The notes beneath the pieces are model-generated. The model saw nothing but the letters and a program-made list of their open reading frames with translations. It was not told where the DNA came from and did no database searches. Below are positions 40,876 to 52,200 of a DNA stretch of 64,000 nt, one piece after another. This stretch comes from Glandiceps talaboti. Lineage: Eukaryota; Hemichordata; Enteropneusta; Spengelidae. A program made the translations under genes and the position numbers. Position 1 is the stretch's first letter. Every line of letters begins with the position of its first letter. The stretch spans positions 27,819,449-27,883,448 of the forward strand of contig NC_135553.1 of NCBI RefSeq assembly GCF_964340395.1, written 5' to 3'.

Positions 40876-42412
40876 GTATAGGCATGCACGAGATCGGTCC
40901 CAGCCTCGGCGCGGCTGGAGTGTAAACATTGGTGAGCTGTCGATGTCCTGTCCTGTCATAAAAATGAAGCAAGTGAAAGAGCTTACACTGGCCGACTTAC
41001 CATTAATCTAAATAGAAATTTGTCTGGGATCCTTTCCTAGAGTATCAGTCATCAATCCGAAAGGGAAATCCTCAAACCCGAAAATCTACTGACGTAACTT
41101 CCAGTAATATAAATACATTGTAAATATCAACCTGTCTATCACTTCATCGAGTCACGAATTCGGCTGGGAGCGATCGAAGCACGCTGTATTCAATAAACCA
41201 CTTCAAGTTTATACCTTGAGTCAAACAGGTTGTTTATTCATCACTGCACTTTTAATGAGCCGATCAATGTACAGATTATCAGTAGAAACAAAGAGCAGAT
41301 AAAATAAATCCAGTCGCGAGCTGCACGACGTTCACGTTGAGGCCAAGATCAGCTGTCTCATGTGTCTTGAAAAGCAGCGTTATTGTTATGCAAATTAGAC
41401 ACAGAGGCACATATGAAACATGTGAAACGAGAAAACGTTAGTTCTTATCTTGTTTCCGATATTATCAATATACTGGTATAATATAATAGCGATAAACCAC
41501 CCCCTGGGGAAGGTATACCACTCGGTTTTGACCAGTGAACTCAATATATGCACTCGCTATCGCTCGTGCATATATTTCGTTCACTGGTCAAAACCTCTTG
41601 GTATACCATCCCCAGGGGGTGGTTTATTGCTTAACTATACTATACTATATACTATACTATACTATACTATGCTATATACTATACTATGTTTTGCTATATT
41701 ATATACTATACTATAGTATACTATATAGTATATTATATACTTAAGCAATAAACCACCCCCTGGGGATGGTATACCAAGAGGTTTTGACCAGTGAACGAAA
41801 TATATGCACGAGCGATAGCGAGTGCATATATTGAGTTCACTGGTCAAAACCGAGTGGTATACCTTCCCCAGGGGGTGGTTTATCGCTATTATATTATACC
41901 AGTATATTGAAAATATCGGAAACAAGATAAGAACTACATGTAACGTTTTCTCGTTTCATATGCGCCTCTGTGTCTAATTTGCATAACAATAACGCTGCTT
42001 TTCAAGACAGCTGATCTTGGCCTTAATGTGAACGTCGTGCAGCGACTGGATTTATTTTATCTGCTCGTCGTTTCTAGGGATAATCTGTACATTGATCGGC
42101 TCATTAAAAGTGCACAGTGATGAATAAACAACCTGTTTGACTCAAGGTATAAACTTGAAGTGGTTTATTAAATACAGCGTGCTTCGATCGTTCCCGGCCG
42201 AATTCGCGACTCGGTGAAGTGAGACGATAGGCATGGCGGCAGGTTGATATTTACAATGTATTTATATTACTGGAAGTTACGTCAGTAGATTTTCGGGTTT
42301 GAGGATTTCCCTCTCGGATTGATGACTGATACTCTAGGACAGGATCCCAGACAAATTTCTATTTAGATTAATGGTAAGTCGGCCAGTGTAACCTCTTTCA
42401 CTTGCTTCATTT

Positions 42413-42670
42413 TTATGACAGGACAGGACCATGAGGACATCTCACCAATGTTTCCACTCCAGCCGCGCCGAGGCTGGGACCGCGACCGATCTCGTGCATG
42501 CCTAGCGCCTTGACCTTAGTACATGTAGAAGGCGATGATTTGAACAAATACGCGATGACTGGGTTGCTTTCGAAATTTCCTTCATAATTTCTCATAAAAT
42601 ATTGTCTCATTGAGAGAAAATCCTCCTCTGACAATTCGAAGAGTTCACTATCAGTATCACGGCGGACTAC
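42413..42670 (-). pseudogene. short conserved frame in palindrome right arm
   Basis: Minus-strand twin of the frame at 40690-40875: SEEDFLSMRQYFMRNYEGNF then IAYLFKSSPSTCTKVKAL, continuing open for about 25 further codons to 42413. Same caveats as the left-arm copy. Confidence 0.35.
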
Positions 42671-43020
42671 AACTCAATGCTCGTAGACGAACAAAATTTG
42701 GACGCGTGCCAGCAGTGCATTATCGTACCAGCAGTGCATTATCACTCGTTTTAGACGCGCTAGCTCGATGTCTAGACCAATCAGATCCCTCGATTTCCAC
42801 CATCAATATACTGGTATAATATAATATATAGTATATTATACAACATATACTATATACTATACTATGCTATACACTATATACTATACTATACTATACTACA
42901 CTATAGTACAGTATAGTATAGTATATAGTATAGTATAGTATAGTATAGTATAGTATAGTATAGTATAGTATAGTATAGTATAGTATAGTATAGTATAGTA
43001 TAGTATAGTATATAGTATAG

Positions 43021-44205
43021 TATTCCCGTATTTGTTTGCCCAGAGTTTACTTGTGTTGTTCATCAAATAGAGATGCCAGGATTATGATAGTGGACCCAAG
43101 TTACTAGTATTTATTTATGTTTCATTATAGCCTCTTTTCGCCAGTTTCCCGGTGAAGAATTTCACTTTCTTTGAAATTCTTCTTCGTTCCAACATGTTCG
43201 TATCTATCTGATCGTTTGACCCTTAATGGACCCGAGTCTGGGTGGCATGATTGCCTGTGTAAATATTGGAATGAGTTTTGATATCCAATACTTTGTGTTA
43301 TTGGTGTCGTTGACATTTTTGGATTGAAAAGATATGTTACTTCCGTATTTGAGCTTTCCAACGAAAATTTGAAAGTTGGATGTATTTGGCTTATTTTTTC
43401 ACTCAAATTATTTAGTTCGACTTGGGTGCCACAAAATATCATGAAAAAACGTCATCCCTGAAACGTGTCCAGAGTGATATTTTATTCGTATAGATTTCAA
43501 TAATGCGACTTTCCAGTTCATGGAATGCTATGTCGACTATTTCGGGTGATGCCCAAGAGCCAATGCTATACACATGTTTGTTTGTAGAATTCTCCATTAA
43601 ATTTAAATGTGTTTTTCGTGAGAATCACATAATAGTTTTAGGAGATACACTGGTGGTGGTTTTGGAATGCTACAGTCGATTGTTTGTGTAACTGGCGAGT
43701 CAAGTGCTTTGACAACTGCATTGCGTCAGACTGCAACGGATTTGTGTACATATATACCACGTCTAAATCAGAGTATATATTGTTTAGAAAGATAGGACAG
43801 CTAGTCGCAATTATTTAATCTAAACATCAGTGCTCAAATCTATGATTTATTTTTTCGGAGAGAGACCAAGAACTTGAAAATTAGTGAACATATGATTGCA
43901 TAAAAACTTAGAGAAATCCCAATCTTGTTACCACTTTTTCCATTTTTAGAATTGTTGCACTGCTGTGTTTTTACATTATGTGTTTTTGTGAAGTCATAGA
44001 CCAGTACACCATCAATGCATGGTTTAGTGTGGTTAGCTCCTATCATTCACTCTTCAATTTCATGACGAGAGTTTATGAAAAAAATCATTTTGAAAAATAC
44101 CCTCCCCTGACTTTAAAAACCAATGTAAAAGAAAAACAAATGATAGTCAAACAAACTAATAACAAAAAATAATTTGTATGAAATAACCGTTACTGGCTGT
44201 GTAGC
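43021..44205. other. intergenic, no gene recognised
   Basis: Mixed AT-rich sequence. Open frames of 60-105 codons on both strands have no recognised domain. Confidence 0.45.
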
Positions 44206-44717
44206 ATGATTTTATCCTGCTATATCAAATGACAGCAAGTTACATTGTAAACTTGATAGGATTAGCTGACATTGGGTGTCCTTGAAACTCAGAAACCTTG
44301 AATTAAAACTATCAACAACATCAAAGTGAGGATCCTTTAAATATATAACTAATTATTTTCTGATTTCAAAACATGCTTCACACCTCCTTATGACTTCACG
44401 CCCACTGGGTGGCAGTTTGCGGTGGTGTGCAGCGGCCGCCGCTTCAAACAGGATATGGTAAAGACTTGACCGTGGTATTGTTAATTCATGAATATTCTAC
44501 CGCCAGATGAAGGGTGCTTCGTCTGGCCATGGTCATGACCGCATCAGACGGCTACTTGATAAACATGATTTTATCCTGCTCTATCAAATGACAGCAAGTT
44601 ACATTGTAAACTTGATAGGATTAGCTGACATTGGGTGTCCTTGAAACTCAGAAATCTTGAACCAAACTATCAACAACATCAAAGTGAGGAAGCTTTAAAT
44701 ACCATTGTAATTATTTT
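44206..44717 (+). repeat. direct repeat of about 150 bp, two copies
   Basis: CATGATTTTATCCTGCTATATCAAATGA... to TCAAAGTGAGGA(T/A) at 44206-44358 recurs at 44568-44717 with few changes (GCTATATC against GCTCTATC). About 210 bp of unrelated sequence lies between. Could be the ends of a retroelement relic or a local duplication. Confidence 0.75.
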
Positions 44718-44767
44718 CCATGCCAGTGACCACTCACTCAGTGCCTAATGATTCACATGTCACTGTC

Positions 44768-44869
44768 CACAGGCACTCGAATCAATGTGTATGATTTAAA
44801 AAAAATGTATACTCTTATTTATATACATTTTTCCTCCCCAAATCAAAAGGATTGATTCGAGTGCCTGTG
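44768..44869. mobile_element. hAT-like MITE, 102-bp member
   Basis: The ends are CACAGGCACTCGAATCAA and its exact inverse TTGATTCGAGTGCCTGTG. An exact 8-bp duplication TCACTGTC flanks it (44760-44767 and 44870-44877). The interior is AT-rich and similar to the left part of the element at 13101-13317 (TGTGTATGATTTAAAAAAAA). It has no coding capacity and depends on an autonomous hAT elsewhere. Confidence 0.9.
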
Positions 44870-45782
44870 TCACTGTCAACATCATGCAACACGATCCTCT
44901 AACACGGCTTTTGTTTTTGGAATCAAAATATACATCATCTCATTTTGTTTCCGTTTATCTAGCCCAAAAGAATACGCCATCTTTTAAAATTTGGTTTAAA
45001 TATAGCTTCTGTGGCAGATAGATATTTCGATTTCCCGTTATTTCAGTCACGTCAGTAAGGAGGTCAGAGGTCAAGAGTCACGGTAGACAAAACATGTAAA
45101 GAAAGACGTCCATTTCGGCATCTTACCTATAGTTGATCAAAGTTGATCTTTTTGTTGCAATGTTCATTTTATAAATAGAACTGTGCGCTGTCTGTATCTT
45201 GTGTGATGTAAACAACTGTCCCGTCTGTCGGAGTCAGTTCTTTTATCTTCCACGTTAGGTTAAGGTGAAGATGCACAAAAGGTAGATTTGAAGGGTGACA
45301 TATTTTCAAGTTATTATTTCCCAACAATGAATAAAGTTTACACCATCAACCCATATATTTTCTGAAAGGTTTTTCTCTCCTCTTAAATGCTATTGTATTT
45401 TCTATTGTCTTTGACTGAAAGTGAGAGTTTGTTTAAGGTATGAATAGAGGTGTCTTGATTATCTCAAGGCGCCAATATAAATGCCTCGAAAGAGACCACC
45501 TATCACCGATTTTCCATTTCTTTGGTGTTTTAGAATGTTCACTTCACACATAACAAAAGGGTGTCTCACTTTTTTTCTGTCACCTGTCGTTCTTTTACAA
45601 CATGCCTTGAAAGTTTACAAATTATAATGTGAAGCTCATTGACAGATTTTTCTCGCTTAATCATCAATATTGTTATTTTCAGGAGTCATTTCAATGTTTT
45701 TATGTTTCATTTCCATTTTACAATAACTTGCTTCAATCACGTGACCAGAGTTCTTTGCCTACCGCCATGTTGAATTTTTGAA

Positions 45783-45905
45783 ATCAAGGACCACAATGGA
45801 AATAAGAATAATTGCTTTGTTGTGTTATCCTCGACAGTACTTTTATATGTATGTTTTTACTATATTTTATTGCCAAATAAATTCAAATCAAATCAAATCA
45901 AATCA
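45783..45905 (+). mobile_element. LINE 3' tail
   Basis: TTTTATTGCCAAATAAATTC then (AAATC)n at 45884-45905. AATAAA followed by short tandem units is the usual end of a 5'-truncated CR1/L2-like LINE insertion. No coding part remains. Confidence 0.5.
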
Positions 45906-46660
45906 AAATGTAAATAACATATATATTTTACGATCGATGTTGCAGCTGATTTAATCTACCTCAAAAATGAAATATTTACATAGATTATTAGATACTTTTA
46001 GATTATTATAATTGGTTTCCAACTTTGTCTCTACATTTTCTACAACAACAACAACAACAACGACACGTTGTTTAAGTTACATTAAAACTTATAAGTAATA
46101 TCACCAGTAAACACCAGGGTGCATACACATAGTAGTTGCCTTGTCTGGAAATACTAGTATTTTGGACTGATATGGCCAGGTAGGATAAACACGTTCGTTC
46201 TTTCATAGATATTGTGCAGGTAGTAACAAGGACTCATTCAAACACAAAATTGACGAGTATGTATCACTGAAAAGAATATGTGTGTAAAACTTCATCCTTA
46301 CACCTCCAACCCAACAGCCAAATGCGACATCCCTGTAAAACCCTCTCCTACTATTTGGTTATTATTATATAATATTAAGCCCCTTCACTTGTAGTAATAA
46401 TTTTATTTACTCTAAGAGTAAGAGAGACAATTAAATTTTTTTAATAATATACACATTCAAAAAATACATAAGAAAAAACAACAGGAATGATATAGGAAGT
46501 TCAAACAGATAACACATACACAAAAACAAGTGAGAAAAAAATAATTACAATGACAAGTGAAAATTGCACACACACAAATATACATCACAAAAGCAGAAGT
46601 CGGGTTCCAGGAAGACATGTGAAAGAGACTACTCAAATTTTGACATCTTGACTGGCGAAT
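45906..46660. other. intergenic, no gene recognised
   Basis: AT-rich sequence with an (ACA)n run at 46044-46062. Nothing coding is supported. Confidence 0.45.
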
Positions 46661-46679
46661 TTTGCAAATGTTTAAGTGT

Positions 46680-46844
46680 AACATTTGCAATTGCAGCTGT
46701 ACTATTCCAGAAAAATGTGTAAAGATTTATCCCAATAACAAGCCATGGATATCTAAAAGTGTGAAGGGACTTCTAAACCAGAAGAAACAAGCGTTCATAC
46801 AACATGATATTGTTGAATTGAAACGGGTACAGAAAGAATTACCA
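46680..46844 (+). pseudogene. L2-like LINE fragment, linker before RT
   Basis: Encodes CVKIYPNNKPWISKSVKGLL and NQKKQAFIQHDIVELKRVQK, the linker between endonuclease and RT in L2/Maui-type LINEs (PNNKPW...LLNQKK pattern). The reading ends at the TIR of an inserted element (46845). The RT continues after that element at about 47585, with about 80 residues missing. Confidence 0.65.
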
Positions 46845-47522
46845 GATGTAAACTGAATGTCTTCCGTAAGGGCAAAGTTTTGAGATTGTCGTTCCTACAG
46901 ACAATTGTTGTAGACAAAAAGAAAAAAATAGTTTCTCGTCAGGAAATGTCGTCTAAAGTGGTGGGACTTTATCAACATTTTCTAAAACACGACTGGCTCA
47001 ATTCAAACGAAATTTATTGCATGTTCTGTAGGGTAGTGACAAGACCTGATTAGGTTTCGGTAAACATCCCAAGAATATTAATGAGTAATTTACGTAATTA
47101 ATGATTTTCGGTAATTAGGCTATATCACAAGAATGCATACTTCAAATTCAATATAATTTGATACATGCATTTGCGATACCAAAGCGCACTTGTCCTGAAA
47201 ATATTATTGATCAGATGTAGCTTTTAGTTTAAATAAATTATTGGCATATATTTGTAGGCCGCTAAAAAGGAAAAAATAGTTTCTCGTCAGGAAATGTTGT
47301 CTAAAGTGGTACGACGATGCGCTTATTTTTTTTTTTACATTCTTAACAAATGTCACAGTACATGTTGTGGTTGGCTAGGATATCACTAACAGCAATGAGC
47401 AAATAGCAATCAATGAGAAAAAATAACTTATTACATATGTTCTGTTGTATTCCAACAATTGTCTGTAGGAACGACAATCTCAAAACTTTGCCCTTACGGA
47501 AGACATTCAGTTTACATCTGGT
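46845..47522. mobile_element. TIR element with about 68-bp inverted ends
   Basis: ACCAGATGTAAACTGAATGT, CTTCCGTAAGGGCAAAGTTT and TGAGATTGTCGTTCCTACAG at the left end are matched in inverse by the right end (47455-47522, ending ACATTCAGTTTACATCTGGT). The interior carries two copies of GAAAAAATAGTTTCTCGTCA and a block shared with 49610-49950. Related ends (ATTCAGTTTAAATCTGGT) lie at 10155, 50372 and 50997. No transposase is encoded. Confidence 0.8.
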
Positions 47523-47584
47523 CTGATCTGAAGTCGTGCGCTTAGCAACTAGTTCGTATTCTGTCTGTCATATTCAATTTGTGT

Positions 47585-48776
47585 TTTTGGCATGACTTAG
47601 TTCCGATGTCATGTAAAACTTCTAATATTGTTCCTGTCCCAAAGAAAGCTATGTGCATCAATGAACGATATTAGACCAGTTGCGTTGACGTCAGCCGTTA
47701 TGAAAGTTTGTGAACGAGTGGTCTTAAATAAGTTAACAGTTTTAGTCTCTGATTTTATAGACCCATTACAGTTTGCTTATCGTAAGAACAGGGGTATAGA
47801 GGATGCGATGTTACATGTTTTAAATAATGTATATTCTCATTTAGAAAAATCTGGAAGTTCAATCAGATTAATGTTCTTTGACTTTTCAAGTGCTTTTAAC
47901 ACTATACAGCCACATCGTATTGTTCAGAAACTTTTAGCGATGAACTTGTAACCTTAAACTGTACATTGGATTTTCAATTACCTTACGAATAGACCACAGA
48001 TGGTGTCTTTAAATGGTAACAAATCTGACGTAGAGTATACTGATACAGTTGCGTCCCAGGGCACTGTTTCAGCACGCTTCCCTTTCACACTGTATGCAGC
48101 CTCAGACCACTATTCTTCTAGTTGTCTGAGATACAACCAGCTGTCGGAATTTTAACATCTCTTGTCCACTGGTCAATTTGCAGATGATACAGCAATGGTT
48201 GGGAAGATCAGCAATGCTGATGATTCGATTTATTTAGATGAGATTGAGAGATTTACTGACTGGTGTGATGATAATTATCTGTATCTTAATGTTGTAAAGA
48301 CCAAAGAGCTCTGTATTGATTTTAAGAAAGTTCAGTGTGACCTAGCACCTGTCCATATCAAAGACTCAATAGTAGACAGAGTGAACGAATATAAATGCCT
48401 GGGCATCAAGCTAGATAGTAAACTAAAATGGGTTGAGAATACCAACTTCATTATTAAGAAAGCTATCACTGTATACCTAAGGAAACTAATGTCCTTTTGT
48501 GTTAGTCACGATCTTTTAGGGGTGTTTTTTAATGCAGTTGTTTGCAGTGCTCTCACCTTTGGTATTGTTTGTTGTGGAGGTAACTTGTCCCGACATGAGA
48601 TGGGAAGACTAAACAAGATTATCAAAAAGGGTAGCCAAATTATCGGTAAACAAAGTGAAAGTAGTATAGATTCTATCTATAACAAACGCATAACGTCGAA
48701 GGCTCACAGTGTTCTGAAAGACCCTTCCCATCCACTATATGCAGAATTCTACAACCGTCGAACAACATGCAACTAA
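47585..48776 (+). pseudogene. L2-like LINE reverse transcriptase, decayed
   Basis: Frames in order: TSNIVPVPKKA, then after a frameshift DIRPVALTSAVMKVCERVVL, LQFAYRKNRGIEDAMLHVLN, MFFDFSSAFNTIQPHRIV, VASQGTV, then QFADDTAMVG with the catalytic Asp pair, LNVVKTKELCIDFKK, YKCLGIKLDSKLKW and FGIVCCGGNLSRHEMGRLNK. The order and wording match L2/Maui-type RTs. Frameshifts and a stop near 48150 make it inactive. At 48762-48775 it gives way abruptly to another LINE. Confidence 0.8.
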
Positions 48777-49340
48777 ACCCAAAGAAAATGAGGTTATATG
48801 TTTTTTCTAAGTCCACTGTCAATCTCTCGCCGTTAGTATTAGGTGAAACCGTCCTAGAGGTGGTTGACTTATATACAGGTGTCTAGGTTCAATAGTGGTT
48901 AGTAATTTGAAATGGGATTAACACATTGATGGAATAATCAGTAAAGTATCTAAGCGTCTCCATATTTTGCGTGTTTTGAGTAGGTATGGTACACTAGTGA
49001 AGATATGACCTAAAATTGATTTACATTTCATTGGTATGTTCATGCATAGAATTCTCTAGCGTAGTGTGACATGGCGGCCTATCTCTTAAACTGGGGTCCG
49101 CCGTTGAGATTATTCAGAAAAGAGCTCTCAGAATTATTTTTCCCTTTATGTCATACAGCGAGGCTCTTAACCTGCTAAATTTGGACACACTTGAAGCCAG
49201 ACGTCTTCAGATTTGTAAAAAATTCGCAACAAGTATAATACACCCAAACCACAAGCTTCACTATTTAGTTCCCGATACATCACCATATATATCAAACACG
49301 TCAGAGACAGAGAGTGAATTTTAAATGCAGGACCAAGCGA
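48772..49340 (+). pseudogene. second LINE fragment joined to the L2-like copy
   Basis: Starts MQLNPKKMRLYVFSKSTVNL and continues, through several stops and shifts, to IIQKRALRIIFPFMSYSEAL, NLLNLDTLEARRLQICKKFA and HYLVPDTSPYI. This is the region after the RT active site in a different, CR1/jockey-like group. It repeats a domain already passed in the L2-like copy (LNVVKTKEL...), so this is a junction of two elements and not a continuation. Confidence 0.7.
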
Positions 49341-49545
49341 AAGGGTGATAGTCCGGCTGTCTATACTGTCAAGACTCTTACAATAACTAACAGCTGTGTA
49401 TTTTGTTGATAGTTTTCTCCCTTTTGTGATTTTCATAGTGATTTTTATTCTATTTTATATTAGGCGGCATACTAAGTTTGCATTCATAGCAGTTCCTTTT
49501 TCATATCTGTAGTTCGGTTTTTATATATATTAGGGGTGAAGAGCA

Positions 49546-49579
<34 letters not shown>

Positions 49580-49960
49580 CGTGCGTGCGTGCGTGTGTGT
49601 GTGTGTCACCATTTTCTAAAAAAGGCTGGCTCAATTCAAACGAAATTTGGTCGCATGTTTCGTGGGGTAATGGCAAGAGCTGATTAGGTTTTGATAAACA
49701 TCACATGAATGAGCTATTTACGTAATTAAATGGTTTTAGGTAATTAGGCTATATCTCAAGAATGCACGCTTCAAATTCAATATATTTGGTACATGCATTT
49801 GCAGTACCAAAGCCCGTCTGTCCTGAAAATATTATCGATGTAGCTTTTTGTTTTAATAAGTTATTGAGATATTTACAGTAATTAGACCTGTAGGCCACAA
49901 AAAAGAAAGTTGTTGTTTCTGGTCAGGAAACGTTGTCTAAAGTAGTGTGAGTGTGATGAC
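49546..49960 (+). repeat. (GT)n and repeat block shared with 46960-47310
   Basis: A (GT)n/(GC GT)n tract at 49548-49606 is followed by GGCTGGCTCAATTCAAACGA and a stretch that matches the interior of the element at 46845-47522 for about 330 bp, including TTTACGTAATTAA and CTGTCCTGAAAATATTAT. It is a second, incompletely bounded copy of that element's body. Confidence 0.65.
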
Positions 49961-50040
49961 ACTTTAATTGTTCTTGATTAGTTGTGCAGTTGTCTTACCT
50001 GAAGTAGCAACTAATGTAGGAGGGTTATTTGTGTTTTCCC

Positions 50041-50372
50041 TGCAGTCTGCATTGGCTGGACAAACATGAGAAAAAAATTCGAAGCAGGGTATTTGAGTGA
50101 TGCACACTGACCAGAAACAATTTTTTTCTTGGCCTTAAAAACTCCTACCATGATATCTATGCTGTGTAATGTTCTATAAAAGCTTCCCATTATTACATGT
50201 GTGGTTGGTCGTAAGATTGCATCTGCAGGTAATCATGCTGGAGAATTTGCCTACATAACGTCATATGATCTCTTCACTATTTCAAAATTGAAAATCTTGT
50301 TTTTTCTTTGTTTGATACTCCCGCATTTACCGTTACGGAAGGCATTCAGTTTAAATCTGGTTAATATGTACC
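50041..50372. repeat. repeat block ending in ATTCAGTTTAAATCTGGT
   Basis: 50041-50140 is an inverse copy of the block at 11590-11730, and 50332-50372 (CGTTACGGAAGGCATTCAGT then TTAAATCTGGT) is an inverse TIR of the family at 46845. The two may be parts of one element copy. Confidence 0.45.
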
Positions 50373-50379
50373 ATTAATT

Positions 50380-50515
50380 GTCTGTATTTTTTTATCTTTG
50401 CACGAGTAATTGAATTTTGGACACTTAGTGTCTACTTTTTAGATATGTACACCATTTCAATTTGACCCCTGGGTCACTATAGGTTGGTTAAATAAACCAT
50501 TATTATTATTATATA
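50380..50515 (+). mobile_element. LINE 3' tail with (ATT)n
   Basis: TTGACCCCTGGGTCACTATA then GGTTGGTTAAATAAACC and (ATT)n to 50513. This looks like the 3' UTR end of an L2-like LINE and may be the tail of one of the two LINE fragments at 46680-49340. Confidence 0.5.
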
Positions 50516-50895
50516 AGGAGTGGTAGATACCGTGCTCCAGTAGCTAAATCAATCGTTTGAATCGTCTTTCGTCCCATCTGCTATCTCAGTAAACATTGTC
50601 GTTCTTATTAGTATGCATGTGTAATATGCTCTCTTTTGTATTGTTTTTATTTTTTCGTCTTATTAATTTCCTCTTGTGGGATGAATGAAGTAATTCTGAT
50701 TCTGATTCTGATTCTCTGTTGTTTGGCAGGGAGTTCCAAATGTTGCCATCCGTGTGGGTGAACTTACATTAGACTGTAACCTATACTTGAAGATACTTAG
50801 CCAGCAGGCATTTTTTCTCTTGATTTTGAGCAGAAACAGCATCCCCAGAAACAGCATTTTTTTGACAATAAGGACATGTACGCGGAATTTAGGGA

Positions 50896-52200
50896 GTCTT
50901 CAGTAATTACAAGGGGAAGGACCGGGGAATGGAGGGGGGAGGGGGGAGGTGTGGTCACTTTTTACATATCGGTTATGAGGTAGGGCCATATTTTAGACCA
51001 GATTTAAACTTCCGTCAGGGTAGTCTTGCAATTTCATGATTTATGCAAGTAATTTAGCTCTATATCTGTGATTTTTCAAGTCCAAGTGAAAGTCAGTTGT
51101 CAAAAATGTTCAAATGCCCACTTCCTATTCTCAGCACATGAAAGCTTGCCATCCTGGACTTCACTCGGCTTTCGTGATCCCCTACATACGTGGGATATGT
51201 ACACCCGTTTCCATGGCAAATAATAAACGAAATTCAAACCCTCATTACATTGCTATTATGCATCAGAAAGTTTATATACTTCATGGTAAGCACCTTTACG
51301 GTAACAGTTTAACAACTGTGAAGTGATACAGTATTGTTACCCTATATTCCTGTTTCGACCGAGATTGACAGACGCGCCATCTGCTCCAAATCCTATAAGT
51401 TTCTGCTTCCAACTTCCATCGACTTTGTCACATATAGTTTTTGTCGCACTAACACCACTATCGGCATGTGAGTGTTGAACTTCCTTCTGTCCTTCTAAAT
51501 TTACCACGAGTTTACAAGCTGGTTTGTCTATTCGTCGCATGTAATACAGACTATTTCACACTCCTGCATAGCTCTATCAGTGTCGCCGTCAATCAAAATA
51601 GAAAATTAATATACTTAGCTTCGTTTCTGATATCATTAGCTAAGTCATTCCTGATTCGCCCAGCAATTGTTCCTATCATCTCTGAGCATTTGTGAGTGTT
51701 ATCATAGGTTGGATTTAATACTGACGTCATATTTTTCTGAGCAGTAGCAATAACTCGGAAATAGTGGAAATGCCCAAAGGGTCTGAATACCCTAAAAACT
51801 TCCAGAGCTTCGAGGAGGAGACCCCTTGGAATCCCCCATGATCGGTCTACATAATATCCTCATCTCAAACTTTCCCCCTACCTTTTAGAGTCAAGATGCT
51901 AGTAGATTCCTCTTTCAATATATTTACCGTGTGTGGTCGCTAATTTAGTATGATTCTATCTTATAAAGTATTTAGTCAAGCAGTCCACCCTGAGTCACGA
52001 TCAAATATCTGTCAAGTAAATATGATATATGGGGGGGGGGGTTCCCTATGTTTTAGAATTAAGTGATGGGGGGGTCAGCCTGCTTTCGATTTTACAGATG
52101 GGGGGGGGGTTAGTGACTTTTCGTGGGAGGGTCATGTTTTAGGTCTCAGCCTGATCCCCCCCCCGGCACTCCCCAATTGTAATTACTGAAGGCTTCCTTA
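50896..52200. mobile_element. G-rich TIR element hosting a hAT fragment
   Basis: Left end AGGGAGTCTTCAGTAATTAC then AAGGGG; right end CCCCAATTGTAATTACTGAA then GGCTTCCTTA. These are inverse of each other and of the ends of the element at 53266-54535. The interior has poly-G runs and an inverse copy of part of 37110-38097. A hAT-related insert lies at about 50997-51730. Confidence 0.65.
51337..51730 (-). pseudogene. hAT-family transposase fragment (ZNF862/KIAA1586-like)
   Basis: On the minus strand: NPTYDNTHKCSEMIGTIAGR, IRNDLANDIRNEAKYINFL, a stop and frameshift near 51593, then GDTDRAMQECEIVCITC, a TAG, and KLVVNLEGQKEVQHSHADSG followed by SWKQKLIGFGADGASVNLG. GDTD (for DGSTD) and GFGADGASVNLG are hallmarks of the hAT-type catalytic domain found in ZNF862- and KIAA1586-like proteins. 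The second and third catalytic acidic residues and the C-terminal dimerisation domain are missing. Internal-deletion relatives occur at 10155-10415. Confidence 0.7.

Larger units (their letters stand above)
40408..43020. repeat. large inverted repeat, arms of about 1.1 kb, in CTATA microsatellite
   Basis: The left arm runs from about 40545 (CCAGTATATTGATGGTGGAA) and the right arm ends at about 42840 (TTCCACCATCAATATACTGG), with the centre near 41715. Long stretches are near-identical in inverse: TCTGATTGGTCTAGACATCG, GAGGAGGATTTTCTCTCAAT, TTTATTCATCACTGCACTTT and TAATTTGCATAACAATAACG-type blocks. (CTATA)n or its inverse lies at the left edge (40408-40548), the centre (41636-41745) and the right edge (42830-43016). 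Each arm also contains its own hairpin next to the centre (41475-41630 and 41740-41895). Confidence 0.85.

Noticed and set aside
43125-43442. 105-codon minus-strand frame
   Set aside because: No domain and no splice or repeat context; chance frame in moderately GC-rich DNA.
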